Shown here: one piece after another, positions 9,174-18,886 of the stretch | How the letters are laid out: each line of letters begins with the position of its first letter | How positions within the stretch are numbered: position 1 is the stretch's first letter | Assembly (NCBI GenBank): GCA_951813555.1 | Contig: OX638344.1 | Span: 3,411,076 to 3,475,075, forward strand | Source: an uncultured Acidimicrobiales bacterium | GTDB lineage: Bacteria; Actinomycetota; Acidimicrobiia; Acidimicrobiales; Bin134 | Direction: 5' to 3' | Length of the DNA stretch: 64,000 nt | Made by a program: the position numbers and the translations under genes | The notes under the pieces: model-generated | Seen by the model: the letters and a program-made list of their open reading frames with translations, nothing else | The model's database searches: none | What the model was told of the DNA's origin: nothing

Positions 9174-10205
9174 CTAGGGAAAGAAGGCCTTGGCCACGTC
9201 ATAAAGAGCCGGGCTGACCGGTTTCAGCTCGGCCACCGCATCGGCCAATCGCACCCGGGCCATTTCCCCGCCGCGGAAGGCCACCATCGACCCCCAGTCC
9301 CCGTCGTGGACGGCGTCGATGGCCGCGATGCCGTACCGCGAGCACAGAACCCGGTCCAGCGCGGAGGGGGTGCCGCCCCGCTGCACGTGGCCCAATACCG
9401 TCACCCTGGTGTCGAACCCGGTGCGGGCCTCGATCTCGGCGGCCACCATCTGGCCGATTCCCCCCAGCCGGGCATGGCCGTACTGGTCGATCTCAGGCTC
9501 GGGCATCTCCAGGGTCCCCTCTTTGGGCCGGGCGCCCTCGGCCACCACCACAATGGACGCCCACCGGCCCCGCCGATGGCGCCGGGTGATGGCCTCGGCC
9601 ACCGCATCGATGTCGAAGGGCTCCTCGGGAATCAGGGTGAGCGTGGCTCCTCCGGCGATGCCCGCCCAGGTGGCGATGTGCCCCACATAGCGGCCCATCA
9701 CCTCCACCACCATCACCCGATCGTGCGACTCGGCGGTGGTGTGCAGTCGGTCGATGGCCGCGGTGGCCACCCCCACCGCGGTGTCGAACCCGAAGGTGAG
9801 CTCGGTGAGTCCGATGTCGTTGTCGATGGTCTTGGGAACGCCCACCACGTTGGCTGCTCCCGCCTCGTTTACCCCGACACCCGCCGACAGGGTTCCTTCA
9901 CCCCCGATGACGATCAAGGCGTCGGTGCCCGTCGCCCCAATAGTCGACCGCACCCGCTCGATCCCGTCCCCGTACATCCGGGGCGACATCCGAGATGTGC
10001 CCAGAACGGTGCCGCCCCGGGGCAGGGTGCCCCGCATCCGCTCCACATCCAACTCAATGAAGTCGCCCTCTAGAACCCCTCGCCACCCGTCCACAAAGCC
10101 GAGCACGGTGTCGCCGTAGTGGCGCTCGGCCTTGCGCACGATGGCCCGTATCACCGCATTCAGCCCGGGGCAGTCACCGCCTCCGGTCAGCACGCCGATT
10201 CTCAT
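9174..10205 (-). CDS. pfkA: 6-phosphofructokinase, group III
   Basis: 343 residues, ATG start. Glycolytic phosphorylation of fructose-6-phosphate. TGGGDCPGLNAVIR at the nucleotide-binding start, GGEGTLSAG (Gly104) and PKTIDNDI (Lys125, catalytic Asp128). In this family Gly at 104 goes with ATP use and Asp with pyrophosphate use, so ATP is the expected donor, as in Streptomyces PfkA. MGRYVGHIA and PEEPFD are also present. Full length. Confidence 0.93.
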   Translation of the reverse strand: MRIGVLTGGGDCPGLNAVIRAIVRKAERHYGDTVLGFVDGWRGVLEGDFIELDVERMRGTLPRGGTVLGTSRMSPRMYGDGIERVRSTIGATGTDALIVIGGEGTLSAGVGVNEAGAANVVGVPKTIDNDIGLTELTFGFDTAVGVATAAIDRLHTTAESHDRVMVVEVMGRYVGHIATWAGIAGGATLTLIPEEPFDIDAVAEAITRRHRRGRWASIVVVAEGARPKEGTLEMPEPEIDQYGHARLGGIGQMVAAEIEARTGFDTRVTVLGHVQRGGTPSALDRVLCSRYGIAAIDAVHDGDWGSMVAFRGGEMARVRLADAVAELKPVSPALYDVAKAFFP

Positions 10206-10219
10206 AGGGGGCTAGCCCA

Positions 10220-11395
10220 CTAACCCAGTTTGGTCAGTGATTGGCGGAGCTGGCGGACGGCCTGCGCGGTTCGCTGCTCATTCTCGATGAGGGCGAACCG
10301 CACATGGCCCTCACCACCAGGGCCGAAGCCAACGCCGGGAGACACCGCCACCCGGGCATCCTGAACCAACCAGGAGGCGAATTCCACCGACCCCATCTCC
10401 CGATAGAGCTCGGGGATCTTGGCCCACACGAACATTGTCCCCTTGGGAGGCTCCACCTCCCAACCCATGCGGCTCAGCCCCGAGCAAAGGGCGTCTCGGC
10501 GGCTCTGGTAGATGTCGCACACCTCTTTGGGAAAGCCTGGAGCCTCATTCAAGGTCACCGTGGCCGCTATTTGAATCGGCTGGAAGGTCCCGTAGTCCAG
10601 ATACGACTTGAGCTTGGCCAACGCCGCTACCACTTTGGGATTTCCCACCATGAACGCCACCCGCCAGCCGGCCATGGAGAAAGACTTGGTCATGGAGTAG
10701 AGCTCCACCGCCACATCCTTGGCCCCCTCAACCTGCATGATCGAAGGCGGCAGGTAGCCGTCGTACCCCAGGTCGGCATAGGCAAAATCGTGGACCAACA
10801 GCACATCGTGCTCTTTGGCAAAGGCCACGACGCCGGCCATGAATTCCAAGTCCACGCATGTGGTGGTGGGATTGTGGGGGAACGACAGCACAATGATGCG
10901 GGGCTTGGGCCAGGAGTACTGCCAGCGCTCCTGCATGGTGCTGAAAAAATCGGTCCCGGTGCTCAGCGGGATCTCACGTACCTCGGCGCCAGTGAACAGC
11001 GGGGCATACAGATGTATCGGATAAGAGGGCGACGGGACCAGGGCAGCATCTCCGGGTTGGAGCAGGGTCCACATGAGGTGGGAGAACCCCTCTTTGGCCC
11101 CGATTGTGTTGATCACCTCGGTATCGGGATCGAGATACACCCCGAACCGCCGGGCGTAGTACCCGGCAACGGCCTCTCGCAGCTTGGGGATGCCCCGGCT
11201 GGCCGAATAGCGGTGATTGCGGGGGTTGTGGGCGGCCTCCGCCAGCTTTTCCACCGCTATTTCGGGCGATGGAAGGTCGGGGTTGCCAAACCCCAGGTCG
11301 ATGATGTCGTGGCCGGCTCGGCGACCCTCCACCTTCAGGTCGTTGATGATGGTGAAGACATACGGAGGCAGGTTGTTAATGCGGCGAAACTCCAC
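10220..11395 (-). CDS. class I/II aminotransferase, AlaC-like
   Basis: 391 residues, GTG start. Fold type I PLP enzyme: [34 protein letters not shown], and Schiff-base Lys237 in [13 protein letters not shown]. The N-terminal [17 protein letters not shown] is the hallmark of the AlaC/YfdZ glutamate-pyruvate aminotransferase group, so alanine synthesis is the likely role. It lies 14 bases upstream of pfkA and is likely co-transcribed with it. Confidence 0.88.
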   Translation of the reverse strand: MEFRRINNLPPYVFTIINDLKVEGRRAGHDIIDLGFGNPDLPSPEIAVEKLAEAAHNPRNHRYSASRGIPKLREAVAGYYARRFGVYLDPDTEVINTIGAKEGFSHLMWTLLQPGDAALVPSPSYPIHLYAPLFTGAEVREIPLSTGTDFFSTMQERWQYSWPKPRIIVLSFPHNPTTTCVDLEFMAGVVAFAKEHDVLLVHDFAYADLGYDGYLPPSIMQVEGAKDVAVELYSMTKSFSMAGWRVAFMVGNPKVVAALAKLKSYLDYGTFQPIQIAATVTLNEAPGFPKEVCDIYQSRRDALCSGLSRMGWEVEPPKGTMFVWAKIPELYREMGSVEFASWLVQDARVAVSPGVGFGPGGEGHVRFALIENEQRTAQAVRQLRQSLTKLG

Positions 11396-11424
11396 AGAGT
11401 CAATCTACTTTCCGGCGAGCGGAT

Positions 11425-11886
11425 TTAACGTGGTTTCCCGGCACCGGATTCGGCACGGCGGCGAAGGTCCTCCAGCGCGGTTCGCATGACTCGTGCCTCA
11501 GCCCGGCGCTTCACGAACCCGGGCAGGGGCATCACCATCTGGACGGCGAGGTGGTAGGTGACCTCGGTGCGATCCGGCTCGCCGGAAACCGGGTTGAAGC
11601 AGTACTCCCCGTCGAGGCGCCGGGTCAGATCGCCTTGCACCAAACGCCAGGACACCCGCAGCGGGTTGGACCCGTAGTAGTACTCCAGCAGGTAGTTGGT
11701 GCTGCGGCCCATGGCCGCGGCCCGAAACGACACCAAACCGCCCCGGCCATCGTCGTCCCGTCGGATCACCTCGACCTGCTTCACCTCGGTGGCCCATTCG
11801 GGGTAGGACTCGAAGTCGCACACGACCTCAAAGCAGCGCTCCGGCGATGCCTCAATCGAAATGCTCTTGGTGGCCTGGTCAAACAT
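11425..11886 (-). CDS. SRPBCC-family (polyketide cyclase/dehydrase-like) protein
   Basis: 153 residues from ATG 11886. MFDQATKSISIEASPERCFEVVCDFESYPEWATEVKQVEV is the classic start of the START/Bet v1-like lipid-binding fold, and a long C-terminal helix follows. The substrate is unknown. A TTG at 11925 would add 13 residues encoded by duplicated DNA and is less likely. The first 12 codons lie inside a perfect 43-bp tandem duplication (11851-11936) that also contains the end of the upstream membrane-protein gene. Confidence 0.82.
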   Translation of the reverse strand: MFDQATKSISIEASPERCFEVVCDFESYPEWATEVKQVEVIRRDDDGRGGLVSFRAAAMGRSTNYLLEYYYGSNPLRVSWRLVQGDLTRRLDGEYCFNPVSGEPDRTEVTYHLAVQMVMPLPGFVKRRAEARVMRTALEDLRRRAESGAGKPR

Positions 11887-11936
11887 CGTCACCCTCAATC
11901 GAAATGCTCTTGGTGGCCTGGTCAAACATCGTCACC
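11851..11936. repeat. perfect 43-bp tandem duplication
   Basis: Bases 11851-11893 are repeated exactly at 11894-11936. Each copy carries an ATG (minus strand) beginning MFDQATKSISIE. The first-read copy now ends the upstream gene (NGDDV-stop) and also begins a 16-codon dead-end reading frame; the second begins the SRPBCC gene. 43 is not a multiple of three. Confidence 0.95.
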
Positions 11937-12419
11937 GTTCCTGCTGGGATCGCCGCGTTCTGGAGTTGTGCTGTCGGAGCGCCGGGGCGGGAAGGTCCCG
12001 TGCCTGGCTCCCCATGCGCCAGACAAGCCCAGCGCATAGACAGGTACCAGGATACCGAACGCGGAGGCGGTGAAGGGACGCACCGAGGCGGCGGCCAGCG
12101 CCACGACCACTTCGACAGCCAGCGCGGCCATCATCGAGAACCGCACCGAACGGGGAGCGCAACCGGCCAGAAAATACAGGCCGCCCACGCCGATCAGCTC
12201 ATAGCGGCTGCGCCGCAATCCCCGTTGGAAGGCCCACAGCATGGCCGCGCACCCAACGGCCAGCAGTCCAAGCGACACCACGGCAATGGGAACAGCCATC
12301 GGGTCGGGAAATGCCGTGGTAAGGATGGCGATCGCGGTGAAGACACCGGTCCCTGCCCAGCAGGCCTGAAGGAATTCCCGACCCTCGACACCCGGAGGCA
12401 CCAAGTAGTCGCTCCACAC
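11922..12419 (-). CDS. integral membrane protein, four TM helices
   Basis: 165 residues, GTG start, two bases after the mannosyltransferase stop. Four hydrophobic segments (about 25-42, 44-66, 74-90 and 95-130) and a polar C-terminal tail. No recognised family. The last codons and the stop fall inside the 43-bp tandem duplication; before duplication its TGA would have overlapped the next gene's ATG by 8 bases. Confidence 0.7.
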   Translation of the reverse strand: MWSDYLVPPGVEGREFLQACWAGTGVFTAIAILTTAFPDPMAVPIAVVSLGLLAVGCAAMLWAFQRGLRRSRYELIGVGGLYFLAGCAPRSVRFSMMAALAVEVVVALAAASVRPFTASAFGILVPVYALGLSGAWGARHGTFPPRRSDSTTPERGDPSRNGDDV

Positions 12420-12421
12420 GT

Positions 12422-13564
12422 TCAGCGGCTCTTTCCGCGGGCGATGACCTCGGCGATCACCGTTCGAAGTCGCTCGGCCATGTGGTCGTAGGAGAATTCG
12501 GCCACCGCCCTCAGCCGGCTGTCCAACCCCATCTGCCGAAGGCGAACCCGATCCGACAGCAGGGCGTCCAAGGAGGCGATCACCGCATCACGATGGCTGG
12601 GCCTGTCCACCACCAGGCCGGTCCTTCCGTGCTCCACCGCCTCGGCCGCTCCCCCGCTGTCTCCGGCCAACTGCGGCACTCCCGCCGCGGCTGCCTCCAA
12701 GAACACGATGCCGAAGCCTTCCTGCTCCAAACCTCCCCAGCGCTGGCGGCACATCATGGCAAACACGTCGGCGCAGCCGTACAGGTCGGGCAAATCCGAG
12801 TCGGCCACCCGGTCGAGAAGACGGGCGGGTGCGCCAGTGCGCCCGATGAGGCGATCCAGCCGGGCCCGGTCGCGCCCCGCCCCGGCCACGGCCAACGTGA
12901 GCCCCGGATGCCGGTCGGCCAGGCGGGCCGTCGCCGAGATCAGCACATCCATGCCCTTGCGAGGCACCAACCGGCTGATCGACGCCACCACCGGGGCGTC
13001 GACGGGTAGACCGAACCGAAGGCGGGCTTGTCGCCGCTGGGCCGCATTCAGGGGCTTGAAGCGCTCGATATCCACCCCCGGGGGCACGATGACTGCGGGC
13101 AGCGGTCCCCCCGCGGCCCTTTCGGCCTCAGCCACCGAATACCGGCCGGCGGTGACAACCACCATCGCGCCGCGCAGCACTTGGGCTAGGACCTGCTTGG
13201 TTCCCGGCAGACGTCCCGGAACGGTCACCTCAGCACCGTGGAGAATCACGCCATAGGGATGGGGCAAGCGCGGGGCCAGCGCTCCCAAGGGAACGGCGGG
13301 GTCATAGAGGACCAGTTCGGCGCCGATCTCGTCGGCCAACTCGGTGATCTCTTCGCCCATATCAGGGGTGGGAAGAAGGAACTGGCGGGGAGAGCGGATC
13401 ACCTGGTGATTTTGCCGGGCATCCCATTCCGCATCTCCGGGATGGGAGCGGGTCAGAACACAGACATCGTCAGGAGGCAGCCGGCGCCACAGCTCCCACA
13501 GGTAGTTCTGAATGCCCCCGAGCTTGGGGGGATAGTCGTTGGTAACCAGCAGGTGCCGGGCCAT
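12422..13564 (-). CDS. pimB: GT4 glycosyltransferase, phosphatidylinositol mannoside mannosyltransferase-like
   Basis: 380 residues, ATG start. GT-B fold: N-terminal LLVTNDYPPKLGGIQNYLWEL, then the donor-site SRLVPRKGMDVLI and the EX7E motif in EGFGIVFLEAAA. Closest by eye to PimB, which adds the second mannose (GDP-Man) to phosphatidylinositol monomannoside on the inner membrane face. Donor and acceptor are inferred from family resemblance. Three bases after queG. Confidence 0.82.
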   Translation of the reverse strand: MARHLLVTNDYPPKLGGIQNYLWELWRRLPPDDVCVLTRSHPGDAEWDARQNHQVIRSPRQFLLPTPDMGEEITELADEIGAELVLYDPAVPLGALAPRLPHPYGVILHGAEVTVPGRLPGTKQVLAQVLRGAMVVVTAGRYSVAEAERAAGGPLPAVIVPPGVDIERFKPLNAAQRRQARLRFGLPVDAPVVASISRLVPRKGMDVLISATARLADRHPGLTLAVAGAGRDRARLDRLIGRTGAPARLLDRVADSDLPDLYGCADVFAMMCRQRWGGLEQEGFGIVFLEAAAAGVPQLAGDSGGAAEAVEHGRTGLVVDRPSHRDAVIASLDALLSDRVRLRQMGLDSRLRAVAEFSYDHMAERLRTVIAEVIARGKSR

Positions 13565-13567
13565 TGT

Positions 13568-14614
13568 TCAAACCGTCGCCACTGAGCCCACACCGAGGCG
13601 ACGGGCGGCCCAGTCTGCGTGGTGGACCAGCATGGGATCGGGATCCGACAGATAGCGGTGCACGATTTCAATCACTTCAGGATCGGCCCCCCGCCCTGAG
13701 TTCCCCAGTGCGATCAGCGCGTTGCGCCGCACATAGCGAGGCTCCCGCCGAGGGATGTACCAGCGGCCGTAGCGGGCCATCAGCTCGTCGTCGTCCGATT
13801 CCAGCAGGTCCACAAGGTCTACCCAGGCAATGCCATCATCGAGCCCTTTCCCCGCACTGCTGCCGTTCGACTCGGCCTGTCGGTTGGGCGGGCACACCTC
13901 CTGGCAGTCGTCGCAGCCGTAGATCCGATCGCCCAGCGCCTCGCGGAACTCGAGGGGGAATTCTCCGTCGGCCTGCACCAGCCAGGCCAAGCACCGCCGG
14001 GCGTCGACCACGCCAGGGGCCACAATGGCGCCGGTCGGGCAGCCTTCCAAGCAGCGGCGACACGGCCCGCACTGATCGGGAACCGGGGTCGAGGGTTCGA
14101 GCGCGGCGGTGGTGATCACCGAACCCAGCACGAACCAGCTCCCCTGACCGGGCAGCAGGATATTGCTGTTCTTGCCGTACCATCCCAGCCCGGCCCGCCG
14201 AGCCGCCTCCCGATCCACCAGCGCGTTGTCGTCGGCCACCACCGCGGCCTTGTGCCCAACGCTCCTCAGGATCTCGGCTATGTGGCCCAGGGAACCTCGC
14301 AGCTTGGCGTAGTGGTCGCTTCGGGCGTAGGCAGCCACCCGCCCCGCGGCCCGGTCCGGAGCGGCCGGAGCGGATTTGCGATAGCCGAGCGCGCCGACCA
14401 CCAGGGACTGGGCGCCAGGAACGGCTCTTGCGGGGTCGGTGGAACGGTCGGGGTTGCAGTAGGTGAAGGCCATCCCCCCGTGCAGCCCTCGTTCTCGCCG
14501 CTCCATAAGCGTGACCCGGGTGGACTCGAACGGCTCGGCCGAAGCCACCCCGACGGAGTCGAGTCCCGCAGCCAATCCGGCGGCGATCACGTCATCGGCG
14601 CTGACAGTGCTCAC
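13568..14614 (-). CDS. queG: epoxyqueuosine reductase
   Basis: 348 residues, GTG start overlapping the upstream stop (GTGA). It reduces epoxyqueuosine to queuosine at tRNA position 34. Cobalamin-binding N-terminal part (DNALVDREAARRAGLGWYGKNSNIL), then two 4Fe-4S cysteine sets: CGPCRRCLEGCP and CLAW...CDDCQEVCP. Ends with HEAT-like residues (YVRRNALIALGNSGRG). Full length. Confidence 0.93.
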   Translation of the reverse strand: MSTVSADDVIAAGLAAGLDSVGVASAEPFESTRVTLMERRERGLHGGMAFTYCNPDRSTDPARAVPGAQSLVVGALGYRKSAPAAPDRAAGRVAAYARSDHYAKLRGSLGHIAEILRSVGHKAAVVADDNALVDREAARRAGLGWYGKNSNILLPGQGSWFVLGSVITTAALEPSTPVPDQCGPCRRCLEGCPTGAIVAPGVVDARRCLAWLVQADGEFPLEFREALGDRIYGCDDCQEVCPPNRQAESNGSSAGKGLDDGIAWVDLVDLLESDDDELMARYGRWYIPRREPRYVRRNALIALGNSGRGADPEVIEIVHRYLSDPDPMLVHHADWAARRLGVGSVATV

Positions 14615-15903
14615 CGTACCGCGAACCCCACAAAGTCGTCTCCATCGTCCATCTCAACGCCCATCAGCGCGAGGAGCTTGCTGGGCTGAACAAGATTGGC
14701 CCCCAGCTTCCGCGCGCTCTCCCGGACCCGGCTGTCGTGGGAAACCACCACCAACGGCTGCCACAGCGGATAATCGCGGCATCGCTCGATGATCACATCG
14801 TCGGCCTCGACACCCGCCGAGGAGAAGCGAACGGTCACCCCGAGCGAACGAGCCGTGGTGGAGATGTAGTCGTAGTCGGTCGCCGTGCCATCAAAGACCA
14901 CCACAACCTCGGCCTCTGGGTACCGGGCGCTCATTTCCTCCAGTTTTTGTAACAGACGCATCCGCTGCTCCCGTACCGGCAACTCTTGCCAGCTCTTAAA
15001 GGTCACGTTGTAGCCGTCCACCAGCATCACCACCTTGGGTGTCCGCAGAAGGTGCTCTGTGGCATCCACGGTGTCCTTGAGCAAGCCGGGAGGCAAGGTA
15101 ACCGGTGTCCGACGAGTAGGCGGAGGCGGAGACTCGGGCTCGGGTTCCTTAGGAGGCTCGAACCCTGCTTCCCGCGCCGCGGCCACCTCCTCCTCAGCCG
15201 CCGACAATCGCTCCTTGAGTTTTCCGACTTCTTCCTCGTGCTGTTGGCGAGAATCTCTTAGCTGCTTGTTGAGCCGCTCGATCTCCTTTTGGGCTTTCTT
15301 GAGCCTGTCGTCCGTTCGAGACTCCTTCCGCTGGATGCGCTCCAGGTTCTTTTGGATGGCGTCCCGATCTCCACGAGTCTGGGCCAACTCGCCAGCCAGC
15401 CCGCGGGACTCCTCTTGGGATTGACGGGCCTCGGCGCGGGCTTGCGAGGCCTCCAATCGGGCCTCATCGCGGTCGCGCCAGGCCTTCTCCCGCTGACGCT
15501 CGGCCTTCTCCAACGCTGCCTCGGCCTTTCGCAACCTCTGCTCCAGCACTTGGTGGCTCTGAGCGTCGGCTGCCATTTCCGACTCCTGCTCGGCCACCGC
15601 GGACAGTTTTGCGCACTCCAGCTCCCAGCCGTCCGGGCGGGCCAGCCACAGCCACCCGACCCGGCTCATCTTCTCCTCGCTGATGGCCTCCACCACTCGT
15701 TCTCGGAACTCTTCGTCGTCTTCCACCACCTGGCGCACTCGGTCCAAGGCCCGTTCCGAGAACTTCTTGAATGTCAGGAACTGCTTCAACCGCGTCGGCG
15801 GGTCCACCGGAGGCTTCTCCTTCAGCCCCTTCCGAGCCACCTCCACTACGGCCATCAACGCTTCTCTCAGAACTTCATTGGTAGGACTATCTCCCGTTCT
15901 CAT
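14611..15903 (-). CDS. NYN-domain (YacP-like) protein with long coiled coil
   Basis: 430 residues, ATG overlapping the trpD stop (ATGA). Residues 1-90 are helical, about 95-250 are a highly charged coiled coil rich in E/K/R/Q, and a proline-rich linker follows. The C-terminal NYN/PIN-like domain has VVMLVDGYNV, VVVVFDGTATDYDY, EADDVIIERC and VVVSHDSRVRESARKLGA, with the acidic residues expected for a metal-dependent RNase. RNA processing or ribosome-linked decay is the family-level guess. Start and stop overlaps couple it to trpD and queG. Confidence 0.85.
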   Translation of the reverse strand: MRTGDSPTNEVLREALMAVVEVARKGLKEKPPVDPPTRLKQFLTFKKFSERALDRVRQVVEDDEEFRERVVEAISEEKMSRVGWLWLARPDGWELECAKLSAVAEQESEMAADAQSHQVLEQRLRKAEAALEKAERQREKAWRDRDEARLEASQARAEARQSQEESRGLAGELAQTRGDRDAIQKNLERIQRKESRTDDRLKKAQKEIERLNKQLRDSRQQHEEEVGKLKERLSAAEEEVAAAREAGFEPPKEPEPESPPPPTRRTPVTLPPGLLKDTVDATEHLLRTPKVVMLVDGYNVTFKSWQELPVREQRMRLLQKLEEMSARYPEAEVVVVFDGTATDYDYISTTARSLGVTVRFSSAGVEADDVIIERCRDYPLWQPLVVVSHDSRVRESARKLGANLVQPSKLLALMGVEMDDGDDFVGFAVR

Positions 15904-16976
15904 CCTTGTTCCTCCTCGGCGCGAGCTCTATTGGAGACTGAGACGAAATTCTCAAGAACCTGCCCAGCCAGGCCCTCGTCTATCGACGCCGCGGCAGCCT
16001 CCAGCCCTTCTGCCCATGTGTCGGTAACCTCGGCTACCACCAGGGCGGCAGCCGCGTTGAGCGTCACGATATCCCGGTGCGCTCCCCCCTGGCCTTCGAA
16101 TACCCGGCGCAGGCAGTCGGCATTGACCGATGCATCCCCTCCCCTCAGGTCATCTAGGGTTGCCGGTGCCAAACCGAACTCTGCTGGGTCCACTGTGTAG
16201 CGGAGCGTATCACCGCCCCGCAGCTCCCAGACGTCGGTCGGGCTGGTGGTCGACAGCTCGTCCAAACCGTCGTGGCTGTGCACGATCATGGCCCGCTCCG
16301 AGCCGGTGGCGGACAACACCTCCAGCATGATCTCGGCCATCGCCCGGTCGCTGGTTCCCACCAGCTGGCGCCTGACACCGGCCGGATTGGCCAGCGGCCC
16401 CAGGAAATTGAACACCGTGCCCACCCCCAACTCCCGGCGGGGCGGACCGGCATGGCGCATGGCCGGGTGGAATCGAGGAGCCAAACAGAAGCCAAAGCCG
16501 GTTTCAGTCACACACCGGGCCACCCCGACCGGGCCGAGGTCGATGACCGCACCCAGCTCTTCCAGCACATCGGCTGAGCCGCAAAGCGACGAGGCCGACC
16601 GATTGCCGTGCTTGCACACTCTGGCCCCCGCCCCCACGGCTACCAGCGCCGCGGCGGTGGACACGTTGATGCTCCCGCTGTGATCGCCGCCGGTGCCACA
16701 CGTGTCGATGAGGCCGGCGGCGTCCAATGGGACTGTTTCCGAAGCGGCGCGCATCGCTGACAGCAGGCCGACCAGCTCCTCGGCGGTCTCCCCCTTGGTG
16801 CGCAGGGCCATCACGAATCCACCGATCTGCGCCGGTGTCGCCTCTCCGTTCAGTATTTCGGTCATAGCCGCATTGGCCGCATCGGTGGTGAGGTGGCCGC
16901 CTTCCGTCAGCCGCCGGAACAACCCGGCCCACCCTCCGTGTTCGTCCAGGTTCACCGTCTTAGTGTGGACCATCAT
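15900..16976 (-). CDS. trpD: anthranilate phosphoribosyltransferase
   Basis: About 358 residues from the ATG-ATG at 16976/16973; a longer in-frame reading covers the divergent kinase and is discarded. It transfers the phosphoribosyl group from PRPP to anthranilate in tryptophan synthesis. Motifs: GFVMALRTKGET, DTCGTGGDHSGSINVSTAAAL, KHGNRSASS, SADVLEELG and FNFLGPLANP. No other trp gene is nearby; its operon mates are NYN, queG and pimB. Confidence 0.93.
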   Translation of the reverse strand: MMVHTKTVNLDEHGGWAGLFRRLTEGGHLTTDAANAAMTEILNGEATPAQIGGFVMALRTKGETAEELVGLLSAMRAASETVPLDAAGLIDTCGTGGDHSGSINVSTAAALVAVGAGARVCKHGNRSASSLCGSADVLEELGAVIDLGPVGVARCVTETGFGFCLAPRFHPAMRHAGPPRRELGVGTVFNFLGPLANPAGVRRQLVGTSDRAMAEIMLEVLSATGSERAMIVHSHDGLDELSTTSPTDVWELRGGDTLRYTVDPAEFGLAPATLDDLRGGDASVNADCLRRVFEGQGGAHRDIVTLNAAAALVVAEVTDTWAEGLEAAAASIDEGLAGQVLENFVSVSNRARAEEEQG

Positions 16977-17000
16977 CCCCGCCCTGCCACAATCTCTTTC

Positions 17001-18440
17001 ATGAACATTTGCGTCATAGACGTGGGCACCAGCAGCATCCGCTCGGCGGTGACCGACGGGCACCGGGTGATCTGCTTTCGCCAGCAGCGCACGCCGCCCG
17101 ACATGCCCGAGCCGGGACTGGTGGAGTTCGACGCCGACGAGATGGCCGGAGTCATCCTTCAGACTGCCACGGAGGTGATCAAAGAGGTTGGCGGCGTCGA
17201 CGCGGTGGCCGTAACCAACCAGCGGGGTTCGGCGGTGGTGTGGGACCGGCAGACCGGCGAGCCGGTGGGTCCGGCCTTGGGTTGGCAGGATCTCCGCACA
17301 GTGGGCGAATGCCTGGTGTGGCAGGCCGAGGGACTTCGGCTGGTGCCCAACGAGTCGGCCACCAAGCTGGTCTGGCTGCTCGACCAGCACGACCCCGACC
17401 GCACCCGTGACCTCTGCTTCGGAACTGTGGACACATGGGCGGTGTGGTGCTTGTCGCAGGGCGCCAGTCACGTGGTGGATCCCTCCAATGCCGCTATGAG
17501 CGGGATGCTCAGCGACGACGGAACCCGCTGGTCGAACGAGATCACCGACAGGATCGGGGTGCCATCTAGCTGCCTGCCCGAAATCGTGGACTCCACCGGC
17601 GTGGTGGGCGCGGCCACCGCCCTTCCAGGTGCCCCTCCCATCGCAGGGATCATCGGCGACCAGCAGTCGTCGCTGATCGGACAGCGCTGCGTGCTCGAGG
17701 GCTTGGCCAAGCTCACATTCGGCACCGGCGCCTTCCTGGACGTGTGCACCGGCCCCGACCGGCCGATTGCCGACAAGCGCAGCGACCGGGGCACGTTTCC
17801 CATCGTGGCCTGGCAGGAAGACGGGGCCATCGTGTGGGGCGTGGAGGCGATGATGATCGCCGCAGGGTCAAACATGAGCTGGCTGATCGACGATGTGGGC
17901 CTGCTGGCCGACCCAGCCGAGTCGACCGAGTTGGCCGGAAGCGTGGCCGACACCGGCGGGGTGGTGTACGTGCCGGCCCTCTACGGCCTGGGCACACCGT
18001 ACTGGGACTTCGGGGCCCGGGGGGCGCTATTTGGCCTCACCGGGGGAACCACCGCGGCCCATATCGTGCGGGCGGTGTTCGAGGGGGTGGCCCAGCGAGC
18101 CGCCGACTTGGTGGAAGCCGCCGAGGCCGACAGCGGCCACCGCTTGGAGCGGCTCAGAGTGGACGGCGGGATGTCGCAGAATCCGGTGTTCATCCAGATC
18201 CTGGCCGACACCCTGGGCCGGACGGTGGAGCTGTGCCCGGTTCCGGAGGGAACTGCGCTGGGCGCGGCGGTGCTGGCCGGCCGGGCGCTGGGCCAGTGGT
18301 CGAGCTGGCAGGAGGTGGCCGACTCGTGGTCGCCCCGAGCGGTGATTGAGCCCCAGGCCTCCGTGGAGCGCGATCGCTGGCACGATGCCGTGCAGCGGGC
18401 CTCCCGCTGGTACCCCGAGCTCTCTGATATCGGCCTGTAA
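17001..18440 (+). CDS. FGGY-family carbohydrate kinase, glycerol-kinase-like but altered substrate site
   Basis: 479 residues from ATG 17001. Two actin-like ATPase domains: MNICVIDVGTSSIRSAV, FGTVDTWAVW, GDQQSSLIGQ, LTFGTGAFL, RVDGGMSQNPVFIQILAD. Overall closest to GlpK by eye, but the glycerol-binding NQRE motif is VTNQRGSAVVWD, Gly76 replacing the Glu that holds a glycerol hydroxyl, and the usual DYTNAS region reads DPSNAAMS. The substrate is therefore uncertain. Divergent from trpD. Confidence 0.85.
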   Translation: MNICVIDVGTSSIRSAVTDGHRVICFRQQRTPPDMPEPGLVEFDADEMAGVILQTATEVIKEVGGVDAVAVTNQRGSAVVWDRQTGEPVGPALGWQDLRTVGECLVWQAEGLRLVPNESATKLVWLLDQHDPDRTRDLCFGTVDTWAVWCLSQGASHVVDPSNAAMSGMLSDDGTRWSNEITDRIGVPSSCLPEIVDSTGVVGAATALPGAPPIAGIIGDQQSSLIGQRCVLEGLAKLTFGTGAFLDVCTGPDRPIADKRSDRGTFPIVAWQEDGAIVWGVEAMMIAAGSNMSWLIDDVGLLADPAESTELAGSVADTGGVVYVPALYGLGTPYWDFGARGALFGLTGGTTAAHIVRAVFEGVAQRAADLVEAAEADSGHRLERLRVDGGMSQNPVFIQILADTLGRTVELCPVPEGTALGAAVLAGRALGQWSSWQEVADSWSPRAVIEPQASVERDRWHDAVQRASRWYPELSDIGL

Positions 18441-18445
18441 AACCC

Positions 18446-18466
18446 CCTCGCCTCACGATGGCGAGG
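18446..18466 (+). terminator. hairpin after the FGGY kinase
   Basis: CCTCGCC, loop TCACGAT, GGCGAGG: seven perfect pairs five bases after the kinase stop and just ahead of the RNase P RNA. No U run follows, so a terminator role is inferred. Confidence 0.5.
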
Positions 18467-18482
18467 CTGGCAGACTGGATGC

Positions 18483-18854
<372 letters not shown>

Positions 18855-18886
18855 CAATCCCTTCGGAGCCCCCAGAGATGGGCGTA

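Noticed and set aside
9153-10073. Plus-strand open frame opposite pfkA
   Set aside because: Rich in Gly/Pro/His/Arg without motifs; a third-codon-position GC artefact. The pfkA reading is certain.
11425-11925. Start of the SRPBCC gene at TTG 11925
   Set aside because: The extra 13 residues come from the duplicated 43 bp read in another frame; ATG 11886 gives the normal family N-terminus.
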